A stretch of 18,579 nt of DNA from the NCBI GenBank assembly GCA_937983635.1, contig CALJZR010000031.1:1-18579 (forward strand). The letters are read 5' to 3'. The notes under the pieces were generated by a model. The model saw only the letters and a program-made list of their open reading frames with translations, ran no database searches and was not told where the DNA came from. Source of the DNA: an uncultured bacterium. GTDB taxonomy: Bacteria > Patescibacteriota > Patescibacteriia > Patescibacteriales > UBA12465. The translations under genes and the position numbers were made by a program. This document shows, piece by piece, positions 8,147 through 15,885 of the stretch. Every line of letters starts with the position of its first letter. The first letter of the stretch is position 1.

Positions 8147-9568
8147 TTATTTACAGCCATTAATATTGCAGACCGGAAATTTTTCTTCTTTTTCTATGTT
8201 AGTTTGGGCTTGTTCAGGTGTAGCTTCGGCTGCTAAGACTTCAATGCTGCCGCTGTACATGCCCATGGAGCAGGTGAATTTAATAATACCGGGTTGGCTG
8301 GGAGTAAATTCAATAATATTTTCTCCTTTTTGCAACTGGCGGTTTATTTTTAAAGAGGGAACAACAAGACTACTGGCGCAAGAGTAGGGAACAGAGCTAT
8401 TAATAATCCAGCGCACTGGTTGTCCGACCCGGACCTGAAAGTAGTTAGGAGTATAACCGCGACCGTTTTGTTCCATTTTAATAATCTGAACTTCCTGGTT
8501 TGTCGGGTTGACGCCCTGGGCTTGTGGCCCGGCTTGGAGGTGCAGATTTAAGACACGGTAGGCGTTATAGAAGTTGAAAATACCGAAGGCGATTACTATC
8601 AGGCCGGCGGTTTTTAAGAAGAGACTGCGGTGCTTACCTTTAATTAAGGAAACTAGTCCGCCCAAGCTTAAAAATCCCGGAGCCGTGCCAAGAGCGAAAA
8701 TTGCCATAATAACAGCACCACTAACGAAGCTGCCGCTGCTCAAAGCATAAATTTGCATGGACTGGGTGAAGCCGCAGGGAATAAAGAAAGAAAGAGCCCC
8801 GGCTAAAATAGCCCCGGTGGGCCGATAGCTTCTACCCTGAGTATTAACGGGGATTATTTTTTTGATACTTTTAGGGAGGGTAAAACTAAAGCGGTTTAAA
8901 GCCGGAAAAATATCTAGGACTTGGAGTCCTAAGAAGATAATGATCAAGCCAATAATTAAGCTAAGCCAGGTGCTAGTGAGCGTAGAAATTTTGATGACGG
9001 CGCCGATGGCACCCAAGAGACCGCCCAGCAGAAAAAATCCTAAAATCCTGCCAAGATTGAAATAGAGATGAGGTAAAAATTTACGTGAGCGCGATGCTTC
9101 GGGGTGACGTTTGGCATAATCAGCAGCCAGAGCCATAACAATACCGCCAACTAGGGCCATGCAGGTAGAAATACCGGCAATGAGGCCAATGAGTAACACT
9201 CCGCCGAGACTGAGCGTTTCCGCATTACTGTTAGTTTGGATATCCAACCAACCGCTTAATTTAAAAATTAGGGCAAGGAGAGAGGTGATTAACAGGGCTA
9301 TTCCCAACTCCCGCCATTTTTTTTGAATGCCCGCTCCCGTTTCTTTTCCTATCTCTCCATCTAAGCTATAGCCTAGTTTGTGTAAGGAGCTATTAATACT
9401 CTCTAAAGAAGGGCTTTCTCCCTCATAATCTATTTCCGCCTGTCCGCGGCTATGGCTAACCCTTACTGCTTTTACACCGGGCAGGGCAGAGAGCTTTTCT
9501 TCACTTAAGAGTTCGCAGGCTTTGCAGTGCAAACCCGAAACTTTCACCTTTAAAGTTTTATGGCTCAT
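8147..9568 (-). CDS. HMA / DsbD_2-TauE/SafE-like / cupredoxin fusion membrane protein
   Basis: A 473-residue three-part protein. Residues 1-70 are a heavy-metal-associated domain with GLHCKACE (Cys15, Cys18), predicted cytosolic. Residues about 88-338 form about seven transmembrane helices of the sulfite exporter TauE/SafE or cytochrome-c-biogenesis (DsbD_2/UreH_2) type, with Cys136 in ISTCMALVGG and Cys265 in FFIPCGFTQSMQ. Residues about 355-445 are a cupredoxin-like beta domain with Cys397, Cys433, Met435 and Met437 (FTCSMGMYSG). The tail ends with a Cys467/Cys472 pair. The layout suggests a membrane relay between an inside copper-binding domain and an outside one, possibly through the paired intramembrane cysteines. 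Known relatives are usually annotated only as TauE/SafE family. It is the second gene of the copper operon. Transport direction and any redox role are unproven. Confidence 0.9.
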   Translation of the reverse strand: MSHKTLKVKVSGLHCKACELLSEEKLSALPGVKAVRVSHSRGQAEIDYEGESPSLESINSSLHKLGYSLDGEIGKETGAGIQKKWRELGIALLITSLLALIFKLSGWLDIQTNSNAETLSLGGVLLIGLIAGISTCMALVGGIVMALAADYAKRHPEASRSRKFLPHLYFNLGRILGFFLLGGLLGAIGAVIKISTLTSTWLSLIIGLIIIFLGLQVLDIFPALNRFSFTLPKSIKKIIPVNTQGRSYRPTGAILAGALSFFIPCGFTQSMQIYALSSGSFVSGAVIMAIFALGTAPGFLSLGGLVSLIKGKHRSLFLKTAGLIVIAFGIFNFYNAYRVLNLHLQAGPQAQGVNPTNQEVQIIKMEQNGRGYTPNYFQVRVGQPVRWIINSSVPYSCASSLVVPSLKINRQLQKGENIIEFTPSQPGIIKFTCSMGMYSGSIEVLAAEATPEQAQTNIEKEEKFPVCNINGCK

Positions 9569-9583
9569 ATTTAAATTGTAAGT

Positions 9584-9856
9584 TTATTTACTAGCTAATT
9601 TATTAACTTTTAAAATTTCCTCAATCATCTTTTTCTGGATACGGTCGTTATCGGAAGCCATAGCGCTGCGGAAGCAGGTGTTAAGATGATTATCTAATAG
9701 CATTTGGTGGGCTGACTTTAACAGACCTACAGCCGCCAGATTCTGTTGCATAATGTCGACGCAGTATTCGCCGCTTTCGACCATTGCAATCAGCTTCTCG
9801 CTGAGACTGCGTACCTTTTTGAAATTAATTAAGATTTTTTGTTTTTCTTTGGTCAT
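9584..9856 (-). CDS. csoR: Copper-sensing transcriptional repressor CsoR
   Basis: A 90-residue all-helical repressor of the CsoR/RcnR (DUF156) family. The three Cu(I) ligands of copper-type CsoR are present with the canonical spacing: Cys32, His57 and Cys61 (EYCVDIM, then NHLNTC). This distinguishes it from RcnR (Ni/Co), FrmR (formaldehyde) and CstR (persulfide), which differ at these positions. Without copper it should bind the operon operator, and Cu(I) binding should release it. It is the first gene of the operon it probably controls, with a CsoR-like operator about 15 nt upstream of its start. There is no Shine-Dalgarno sequence. Confidence 0.94.
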   Translation of the reverse strand: MTKEKQKILINFKKVRSLSEKLIAMVESGEYCVDIMQQNLAAVGLLKSAHQMLLDNHLNTCFRSAMASDNDRIQKKMIEEILKVNKLASK

Positions 9857-9870
9857 ATTGATAAATTTAA

Positions 9871-9885
9871 CTACCTGGGGGGTAG
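9871..9885. promoter_or_regulatory. Probable CsoR operator
   Basis: CTACCTGGGGGGTAG has inverted CTACC / GGTAG arms around a G-rich centre, the form of known CsoR operators (TACC, a G/C tract, GGTA). It lies just downstream of the predicted start of minus-strand transcription, where a bound repressor would block the copper operon. The G/C block stands out strongly in the surrounding AT-rich DNA. Confidence 0.85.
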
Positions 9886-9893
9886 GTGTCTAA

Positions 9894-9921
9894 ATTTTAG
9901 CATATTCTAGATTTAAGGCAA
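9894..9921 (-). promoter_or_regulatory. Promoter of the copper operon
   Basis: On the minus strand, -35 TTGCCT (9916-9921) and -10 TAAAAT (9894-9899) are separated by 16 bp. The TGC before the -10 makes it an extended -10. The start should fall near 9887, directly beside the CsoR site, leaving a leader of about 30 nt. Confidence 0.7.
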
Positions 9922-9943
9922 GCGGTGAAAGATTTTAAGCTTA

Positions 9944-9972
9944 TTGACTAAATATTAGTTTATTGATAAACT
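9944..9972 (+). promoter_or_regulatory. Promoter of the marR-RND operon
   Basis: The -35 TTGACT (9944-9949) and -10 TAAACT (9967-9972) have the ideal 17-bp spacer. TG at 9964-9965 also gives an extended -10. Transcription should begin near 9979, leaving a leader of about 18 nt with no Shine-Dalgarno sequence. Confidence 0.8.
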
Positions 9973-9973
9973 A
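9956..9973. promoter_or_regulatory. Probable MarR operator (18-bp palindrome over the -10)
   Basis: TAGTTTAT (9956-9963) and ATAAACTA (9966-9973) are perfect 8-bp inverted arms separated by TG. Length and AT-rich form fit MarR-dimer sites. The site covers the -10 box, so a bound regulator would exclude RNA polymerase, giving autorepression of marR and the downstream pump genes. Confidence 0.75.
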
Positions 9974-9997
9974 TTTTTTGGTTTTAATTTTATTTTC

Positions 9998-10489
9998 ATG
10001 AAACAGATTATCTATAATCAATTGGAAGAGCACCGCCTTGCCGGCTGGATTGTTTTTAGCGCCATGCGCCTGGAGTCTTTGGCAGACCGTTTTATGTTTA
10101 AGCCCTTAGGACTGACTACGGCCAGTTTTCGTATTTTAATGCTGTTAGAGAAAATGGGTCCGCAATCGCCTTCAGAAATGATTGAATTGCTTGGGGGCAC
10201 GAAATCAAATCTGGCTCAGCGTCTTAACTTTTTAAAGCGCCAGAATTTGATTGAGCTTAGGCATAAGGCAGGCGACGACAAGCGGCGTGCTTTTGCGCGA
10301 GTCACGGATTTAGGCAAAAAACAGCTGGCTAGAGCCAGACAGCTTTTTAAAAAACATAATTTACATATTGAAAATTATTTTACTGCTAAAGAAATGCAAG
10401 ATTTTCTGCGTTTGACCCGCAAGCTCAACGCCGGTTTAGACCAATGTGAAATCAGCATTCAAAAATATTATGAACAAGAACAAGTTTAA
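9998..10489 (+). CDS. MarR-family transcriptional regulator
   Basis: A 163-residue winged-helix DNA-binding protein. The core is a helix-turn-helix at about residues 57-85 (SPSEMIELLGGTKSNLAQRLNFL) followed by the wing with the typical basic/acidic tip RHKAGDDKRRAFARVTDLGKK. N- and C-terminal helices would form the dimer interface. MarR proteins are usually repressors released by small aromatic or other lipophilic ligands. It is the first gene of an operon with an RND adaptor and pump, and a palindrome over its promoter supports autorepression. The adaptor gene starts 20 nt before this gene ends, so translation is probably coupled. Confidence 0.92.
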   Translation: MKQIIYNQLEEHRLAGWIVFSAMRLESLADRFMFKPLGLTTASFRILMLLEKMGPQSPSEMIELLGGTKSNLAQRLNFLKRQNLIELRHKAGDDKRRAFARVTDLGKKQLARARQLFKKHNLHIENYFTAKEMQDFLRLTRKLNAGLDQCEISIQKYYEQEQV

Positions 10490-12386
10490 GTTTTTTTTCC
10501 TATTTCTTTTTTTGCTCCTCCCCTTGCTTTTAAGCGGTTGCGGCAAAAAAGAGGAAGAAGCGGCTCCTGCCGAAGCGGCGGTCGAAGTTCAGGCGCGAAC
10601 CGTGGCCGCCAGCCGAGAAGTGAAACAGGAGTTAGAATATCCGGCCATTGTCGCCGCTGGTACGGAAGCTAAATTAATTGCCAAGTCTTCTGGCACCCTT
10701 TCCGAGGCTGATTTTGCTGTTGGTGACAATGTTAGCGTCGGCCAGAGTCTGGCTAAAATCGATGAAATCGGCGCTTCCGGCTTTAACGCCGGCGGAGTTA
10801 ATAGTAATCAAATCAAGCAGGCGATTATCGCCGTCGAGCAGGCACAAGCCTCCTACCAATTAGCGCGTTCTAACTATGAGAATCTGCTCTTATCTTCAGC
10901 TAAAGATTTACGCCAAGCGGAAATTGCCCGTGATCAGGCGGCTAATGGCCAAAATAATTTAGGTATAACCGGCAATGAGAGTTTAAAGAGCGCCGAGTTG
11001 GCCCACGAAACAGCAAAGATTGCCGCTGAACAAGCTCGTCTTTCTTTAGTAAATCGGGAAAAACAATTGCAACAAGGCAGTGCTGACGCCAACCAAAATG
11101 CTGATTTAGCAGCTAGCACCGCCCTTAACGCCGCCAGCGCTGTACTTTCCGGCATCAATAATTTAACTGGCTTTGATGATAATAATGTGGTTTCGGTCGC
11201 TTATCGCAGTAATTTGGGAGCGCTGGAATCTAATTCCTATACTCAAGCCGAAAACGCCTACAAAGTGGCGCAAACAGCTTATAATTCTTACACCTCTTCC
11301 AGTTTCTCCAGTATGGATGAAAGGATTAAGGCGGTTATCAGTCTGGTTGATAAAGTTAAGGCTTTAGCGGATGCCACTAAGTATTTATTTGATAAAAGTA
11401 TTCCTTCCTCCAGTTTGCCCCAGTCTGGCGGCAGTGGTGCCTCTTTAGCTAGCCTGCAAGCGGCCGCCGCCGCTTATCAATCGCAATTAAATGGCGTTCT
11501 GTCCCAGGTGCGCGGCGCCCAGCAGGCGCTAGCTAATGTCGCTTTAAATAATGATGGTACTATCGATACTTTGCGCCAATCTTACGAACTGGCAAAAAAA
11601 CAGGAAGCTAGCGCCGCCCAAAATCTTAACAACCTCCGTGCCGGCAATACTAGCCAGCAGGATCAGGCGGGCTTTGCGGTAAATCTTGCCCAGAATCAAT
11701 ATGAAAATCTCAAAGTGAAGATAAATTCTCAAGTTTTGGCCGCTAAAACGCAGATGGACAGCTCTCAGCTTCAATATAACAATGCCGCCGTTGCTCTGCA
11801 GAGTCTTTATGATATTCATTCTTTAGTCTCGCCGATTGCCGGCACCGTCACCCAGAAAATGGCGAGTAATGGCGATACTGTCAGTGCCGGTCAAGTAGTG
11901 GCGGTTGTCAGTCAGATGGATAATTTGAAAATTAAATTTTTTGTTGAACCGGAGAATATTTTAGAGATGAAATTGGGCGCGCCAATTGCGGCTGTAGCCG
12001 CCGATGGTAAAAACTATTCCGGTGTTATTGCCGCTGTTTCCGCCCAAGCTGACGCCGCTACCAAGCGTTTTCAGGTGGAGATGCAGCTGGAAGGTCAAGA
12101 CAAGCCTTTGCTGGGAACGGTGGTGACAGTCAAAATTTCTCTTTCTAAAAGCGTCCAGGCCGGATATGGTAGCATCATTGTTCCTTTATCATCTTTAGAA
12201 GTCGGTCAAAATGGTAATTCTATTTTTTTAGCTGATAACGGCCAGGCGCGTAAAGTTAATGTTGAACTGCAGGCGGTATTAGGGGAGATGGCTCAAATTA
12301 AATTAGAAGCGGCTGACGAATCTTTAGTTATTATCGGCGGCAATAAATTCTTGCGTGAAGGCGCCGCTGTTACTATTACTCAATAA
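10470..12386 (+). CDS. RND efflux adaptor (membrane fusion protein), lipoprotein, very long hairpin
   Basis: A 638-residue HlyD/AcrA-type adaptor linking an RND pump to the outside. ATG 10470 is chosen over the in-frame GTG 10446 because it starts directly with a lipoprotein signal: basic MNKNKFK, a hydrophobic run, then LLLSGC with Cys24 as the lipidation site. Half-lipoyl motifs flank the hairpin: SSGTLSEADFAVGDNVSVGQ (about 73-92) and SPIAGTVTQKMASNGDTVSAGQ-like residues (about 451-472). Between them lie about 350 residues rich in Ala, Gln, Asn and heptad-like helices. In classical adaptors this part is much shorter and the full protein is about 350-420 residues. A beta-barrel and membrane-proximal domain end the protein. 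It overlaps marR by 20 nt and precedes the pump gene by 2 nt. Confidence 0.88.
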   Translation: MNKNKFKFFFLFLFLLLPLLLSGCGKKEEEAAPAEAAVEVQARTVAASREVKQELEYPAIVAAGTEAKLIAKSSGTLSEADFAVGDNVSVGQSLAKIDEIGASGFNAGGVNSNQIKQAIIAVEQAQASYQLARSNYENLLLSSAKDLRQAEIARDQAANGQNNLGITGNESLKSAELAHETAKIAAEQARLSLVNREKQLQQGSADANQNADLAASTALNAASAVLSGINNLTGFDDNNVVSVAYRSNLGALESNSYTQAENAYKVAQTAYNSYTSSSFSSMDERIKAVISLVDKVKALADATKYLFDKSIPSSSLPQSGGSGASLASLQAAAAAYQSQLNGVLSQVRGAQQALANVALNNDGTIDTLRQSYELAKKQEASAAQNLNNLRAGNTSQQDQAGFAVNLAQNQYENLKVKINSQVLAAKTQMDSSQLQYNNAAVALQSLYDIHSLVSPIAGTVTQKMASNGDTVSAGQVVAVVSQMDNLKIKFFVEPENILEMKLGAPIAAVAADGKNYSGVIAAVSAQADAATKRFQVEMQLEGQDKPLLGTVVTVKISLSKSVQAGYGSIIVPLSSLEVGQNGNSIFLADNGQARKVNVELQAVLGEMAQIKLEAADESLVIIGGNKFLREGAAVTITQ

Positions 12387-12388
12387 AT

Positions 12389-15300
12389 ATGCAAATCAAT
12401 TTACATAAACCGGAAGAGGCTGGCTTGGCGGAAGAAAAAATAAATAAAACCTCAGATCATCTTTATTTGGAAAAGCTTAATTTTAATCCAGAGCTCCGTA
12501 AGAGCTGGCTTAACTTTTTTATTGTCAATTTCCGCGTAGTCATTCTTTTGATGATATTATTGACCGCTTGGGGCTTGTATTCTTTCTTTTCTTTACCCCG
12601 GGAATCAAGTCCGGAAGTAAAAATCCCTATCGCTGTGGTGATGACCGTCTATCCCGGAGCTTCGCCAGCCGATGTTGAAGAATTGGTTACTAAAAAAATC
12701 GAAACAGAAATTTCTGGCATTAAAGATGTCGATAAAATTACCTCCCGCTCCTCTAACTCAATTTCTGCCATTACGGTTGAATTTGATGCCAAAGCCGACC
12801 TGGAAGATTCTTTAAGAAAGCTTAGGGATGAAGTTAATGGCATGAAGTCTTCTTTGCCGGCGGACGCCAACGATCCGGTGGTTAAAGAGATTTCCTTTGA
12901 TGACACCCCCATTCTCACCCTTTCTTTAGCCGCCCCTTATGACGGTTTTGCTTTGCGGCGCTTTGGTGAAGATGTGCGCGATGAACTGGAAAAAATTCCT
13001 GGCGCTCGGGAGGTGCAAATCTCCGGGGGCGATGAGGTGGAGATAGAAATTGCTTATGATCCCCAGAAACTCACTTTCTTTAACTTATCCGCTGACCAAG
13101 CTAATCAATTAGTGGCGGCAGCCAACCTAGCGATTCCCGCCGGTAATTTTAAAGGCAAGGAATATTCTTATCCCGTGCGTGTTGATGGCCGCTTTTTCGA
13201 TGCCGAAAAATTAGGGAATACGCCCTTATTCCATACTGAAGACGGCGCCCTTGTTTTTCTTAAAGATGTGGCCGCTGTCAGGGAGGTAGCGATTGAAAAA
13301 TCTGTCTATTCCCGTCTATCTACCAGAGAGCAGGGTGCCCGGGATGATATTACTTTGCAGATTGTTAAAAAGACCGGCGGCTCAATTATTGATACCTCCA
13401 AACAGGCTCAGGAAATTTTAGACCGGATGACGAAAGAGATGCCTGGTTCTTCTTATGAAATTACTTATAATGCCGCTGACCAGATTGACCAGGATTTTAA
13501 GCAACTGACTCATGACTTCATTCTTACCTTGATTTTAGTGTTTACCATTCTTTTCTTGATTGTCGGCTTTAAAGAGGCTTTGGTCGCCGGCTTAGCCATT
13601 CCTTTAGTTTTCTTCGCCACCTTCGGGGTGATGTTAATGACCGGTATTAGCTTGAATTTCTTGTCGCTCTTTTCTTTGATTCTCGCCCTCGGTTTATTAG
13701 TCGATGACGCTATCGTTGTTGTTTCTGCTACTAAGCAATATTTGCGCACTGGAAAGTTTACTCCTGAAGAGGCGGTTTTGCTGGTTTTGAATGATTTTAA
13801 AGTGGTCTTAACCACCACCACTTTAACTACCGTTTGGGCTTTTTTACCTTTGCTGATGTCGACGGGCATTATCGGCGAGTTTATTAAATCGATTCCAATT
13901 ACTGTTTCTGTGACTTTACTGTCTTCATTGGTAATTGCTCTTCTTATCAACCATCCCTTGGCGGCAGTCTTGGAGCGCATCCGCCTCACCCGCAAGCTTT
14001 TTTCCTTTTTATTTGGCGGCTTAATTATTGTTGGTATCGCTGCTTGGGCGCTGCCGGGGCTAGTGGCTAAGATTATCGTCTCTCTTCTAGCTTTTAGCAT
14101 TGCCATTTTTCTGGGGCGCTGGTATTTGCGCCAGGGCAAAAATATTTTGATTGCCAACAGTACTTTAGTGGAAGCAGAATGGCGCGATGACGAGATGATT
14201 AAGAAGAAATTAAGAGAACAGGGCAGTCATGAAAATGATAATTTTTTTAATCGCCTGCTTCACGGCGTCATCCATTTTGATCGCATTCTGCCTTATTACG
14301 AAAAATATTTAAGGAAAATTTTAGCCACTCGCCGCAGCCGCTTGCAAACTCTTGCGCTAAGCTTTTTGTTGTTCATAGCGGCGGTGGCTTTGCCGGCGAC
14401 AGGGATTGTTAAAAGTGAATTTTTTCCTGCCTCTGATTCCGATGTTGTTTATATTAATATTGAAGGCCCAGTCGGTTCTCGCTTGGAAGAAACTGATAAG
14501 TTAGTGGCAAAAGTTGAAGAAAGGCTCTTTGCTTATCCAGAAATTCTCAACTTTACCACCCTAGTTGGCGGTTCAGCTTCTGGAGATTTGGGCGGCGGCA
14601 ACAGCTCCAGCCATTTAGCTTCCATTACTTTGAAGCTGAGTAAAACCGATGAGCGTAAAGTTACGTCCTATGAGTTAGCGGATGCAATTAGAGAAAATTT
14701 GAGTGATATTCAAAACGCCAAGATTACGGTGGAATCTCCAGCGGGCGGCCCGCCTTCTGGCGCCGCCTTTGAAGCGCAAATCAAGGGTGACGATTTGCAG
14801 ATCCTAGATAAAACGGCTAAAGAGTTGCAAGAGTATTTAAAGGCCGTTCCCGAGGTCGTCAGCACCGAGGTCTCCTTGAAAGAGTCGCCGGCGGACTATA
14901 CCTTCACTCTTGATCCAGCGCGTTTGGAATTATATAGTCTGAATGCGGCTTATGTCGGCTCTTCCTTGCGCATGGCAATTTCCGGGACTGAAGTAACCAC
15001 GGTTTTGCGTGATGGCAAGGAAATTAAAGTGATGGCTCGTTTTGACCGCGATAAAATCCCTACCTTGGAGTCGATTCAGAATTTACAGATTTTGAATCTA
15101 AAGAAGCAGCCGGTATTTTTGAAAGATGTGGCTAAGATTGAGCTGAAGCCTTCGGTGGAGACAATTACGCGCATTGATCAAACCCGTACTGTTTTATTGA
15201 CCGCCGGCATCAAGGGCGGCGCCAATGCCGCTTTAGTGCTTAAAGATTTTCAAGAACGGATAAAAGATTATCAATTGCCGGATAATTATGAAATTTCTTA

Positions 15301-15820
15301 CGGCGGGGAAAACGAACAGAATCAAGAATCAGTTTTATCAATTATCAGAGCAATGGCTGTGGCTTTCATCTTAATTATTTCGACACTAGTGATTCAATTT
15401 AACTCCTTTAAAAAAGCGGCAATCGTTTTAGTGACTATTCCTTTGGCTTTAATCGGCGTCTTCTTCGGTTTAGCTTTAACCGGCATTGATTTATCTTTTC
15501 CAGGTTTAATAGGCGTGCTGGCTCTCTTTGGAATTGTGGTTAAAAATGCGATTATTTTGGTTGATAAAATCAGTCTTAACCTAAAGAGCGGTATTCCTTT
15601 TACTGATGCGATTGTTGATGCCGGCAAGTCACGTTTAGAGGCTATCTTTATCACTTCTATCTGTACTATTTTTGGTATTTTACCAATCACTTTATCTAAC
15701 GAAATGTGGCGCGCTTTAGGCGGTTCGGTAATTTTCGGTTTAATGTTGTCTTCTTTCTTGACCTTATTTATCGTTCCGACGATGTTTATGGCTTTCATTA
15801 AGGACAAGGGGAGATATTAA
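12389..15820 (+). CDS. RND-family efflux transporter permease (AcrB/HAE-like)
   Basis: An 1143-residue proton-driven efflux pump. TM1 is at about 41-66, after a charged N-terminal extension of about 40 residues. The first extracytoplasmic porter domain covers about 70-370, TM2-TM6 about 375-525, the second porter domain about 680-980, and TM8-TM12 about 983-1135. The proton-relay pair Asp439-Asp440 is in TM4 (LGLLVDDAIVVV) and Lys1052 is in TM10 (GIVVKNAIILVD), as in AcrB Asp407/Asp408/Lys940. This favours drug or lipophile efflux over the heavy-metal (CusA/CzcA) branch. Two extra hydrophobic segments (about 537-556 and 560-577) and a charged stretch (about 580-650) lie between TM6 and TM7. 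No TolC-type gene is near. The gene is complete and ends at a strong terminator. Confidence 0.93.
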   Translation: MQINLHKPEEAGLAEEKINKTSDHLYLEKLNFNPELRKSWLNFFIVNFRVVILLMILLTAWGLYSFFSLPRESSPEVKIPIAVVMTVYPGASPADVEELVTKKIETEISGIKDVDKITSRSSNSISAITVEFDAKADLEDSLRKLRDEVNGMKSSLPADANDPVVKEISFDDTPILTLSLAAPYDGFALRRFGEDVRDELEKIPGAREVQISGGDEVEIEIAYDPQKLTFFNLSADQANQLVAAANLAIPAGNFKGKEYSYPVRVDGRFFDAEKLGNTPLFHTEDGALVFLKDVAAVREVAIEKSVYSRLSTREQGARDDITLQIVKKTGGSIIDTSKQAQEILDRMTKEMPGSSYEITYNAADQIDQDFKQLTHDFILTLILVFTILFLIVGFKEALVAGLAIPLVFFATFGVMLMTGISLNFLSLFSLILALGLLVDDAIVVVSATKQYLRTGKFTPEEAVLLVLNDFKVVLTTTTLTTVWAFLPLLMSTGIIGEFIKSIPITVSVTLLSSLVIALLINHPLAAVLERIRLTRKLFSFLFGGLIIVGIAAWALPGLVAKIIVSLLAFSIAIFLGRWYLRQGKNILIANSTLVEAEWRDDEMIKKKLREQGSHENDNFFNRLLHGVIHFDRILPYYEKYLRKILATRRSRLQTLALSFLLFIAAVALPATGIVKSEFFPASDSDVVYINIEGPVGSRLEETDKLVAKVEERLFAYPEILNFTTLVGGSASGDLGGGNSSSHLASITLKLSKTDERKVTSYELADAIRENLSDIQNAKITVESPAGGPPSGAAFEAQIKGDDLQILDKTAKELQEYLKAVPEVVSTEVSLKESPADYTFTLDPARLELYSLNAAYVGSSLRMAISGTEVTTVLRDGKEIKVMARFDRDKIPTLESIQNLQILNLKKQPVFLKDVAKIELKPSVETITRIDQTRTVLLTAGIKGGANAALVLKDFQERIKDYQLPDNYEISYGGENEQNQESVLSIIRAMAVAFILIISTLVIQFNSFKKAAIVLVTIPLALIGVFFGLALTGIDLSFPGLIGVLALFGIVVKNAIILVDKISLNLKSGIPFTDAIVDAGKSRLEAIFITSICTIFGILPITLSNEMWRALGGSVIFGLMLSSFLTLFIVPTMFMAFIKDKGRY

Positions 15821-15840
15821 AATAAGATTTGGATATAAGA

Positions 15841-15873
15841 AAAGCGATGTTCCGATTGGAACATCGCTTTTTT
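15841..15873. terminator. Strong bidirectional terminator after the RND operon
   Basis: A perfect 10-bp stem, GCGATGTTCC (15844-15853) and GGAACATCGC (15858-15867), has a GATT loop, flanking A/T pairs and six T's on the plus strand. On the minus strand TTTTCTTATA follows, so it can also end the small-ORF transcript coming from the right. Confidence 0.95.
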
Positions 15874-15885
15874 GTAAGCGCCTGA

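Noticed and set aside
10446..10469. GTG start adding eight residues to the RND adaptor
   Set aside because: ATG 10470 gives a standard lipoprotein signal with the basic residues right at the N-terminus; the extension would lengthen it without support.
13510..14157. 215-codon minus-strand ORF inside the RND pump gene
   Set aside because: Shadow frame rich in Lys, Thr and Ile opposite hydrophobic helices, with no recognisable domain.
12389..15820. RND pump as a copper exporter (CusA type) because it neighbours the copper operon
   Set aside because: TM4 carries the Asp-Asp pair of drug-type pumps, no methionine relay is visible, and the operon is led by marR with its own non-CsoR operator.
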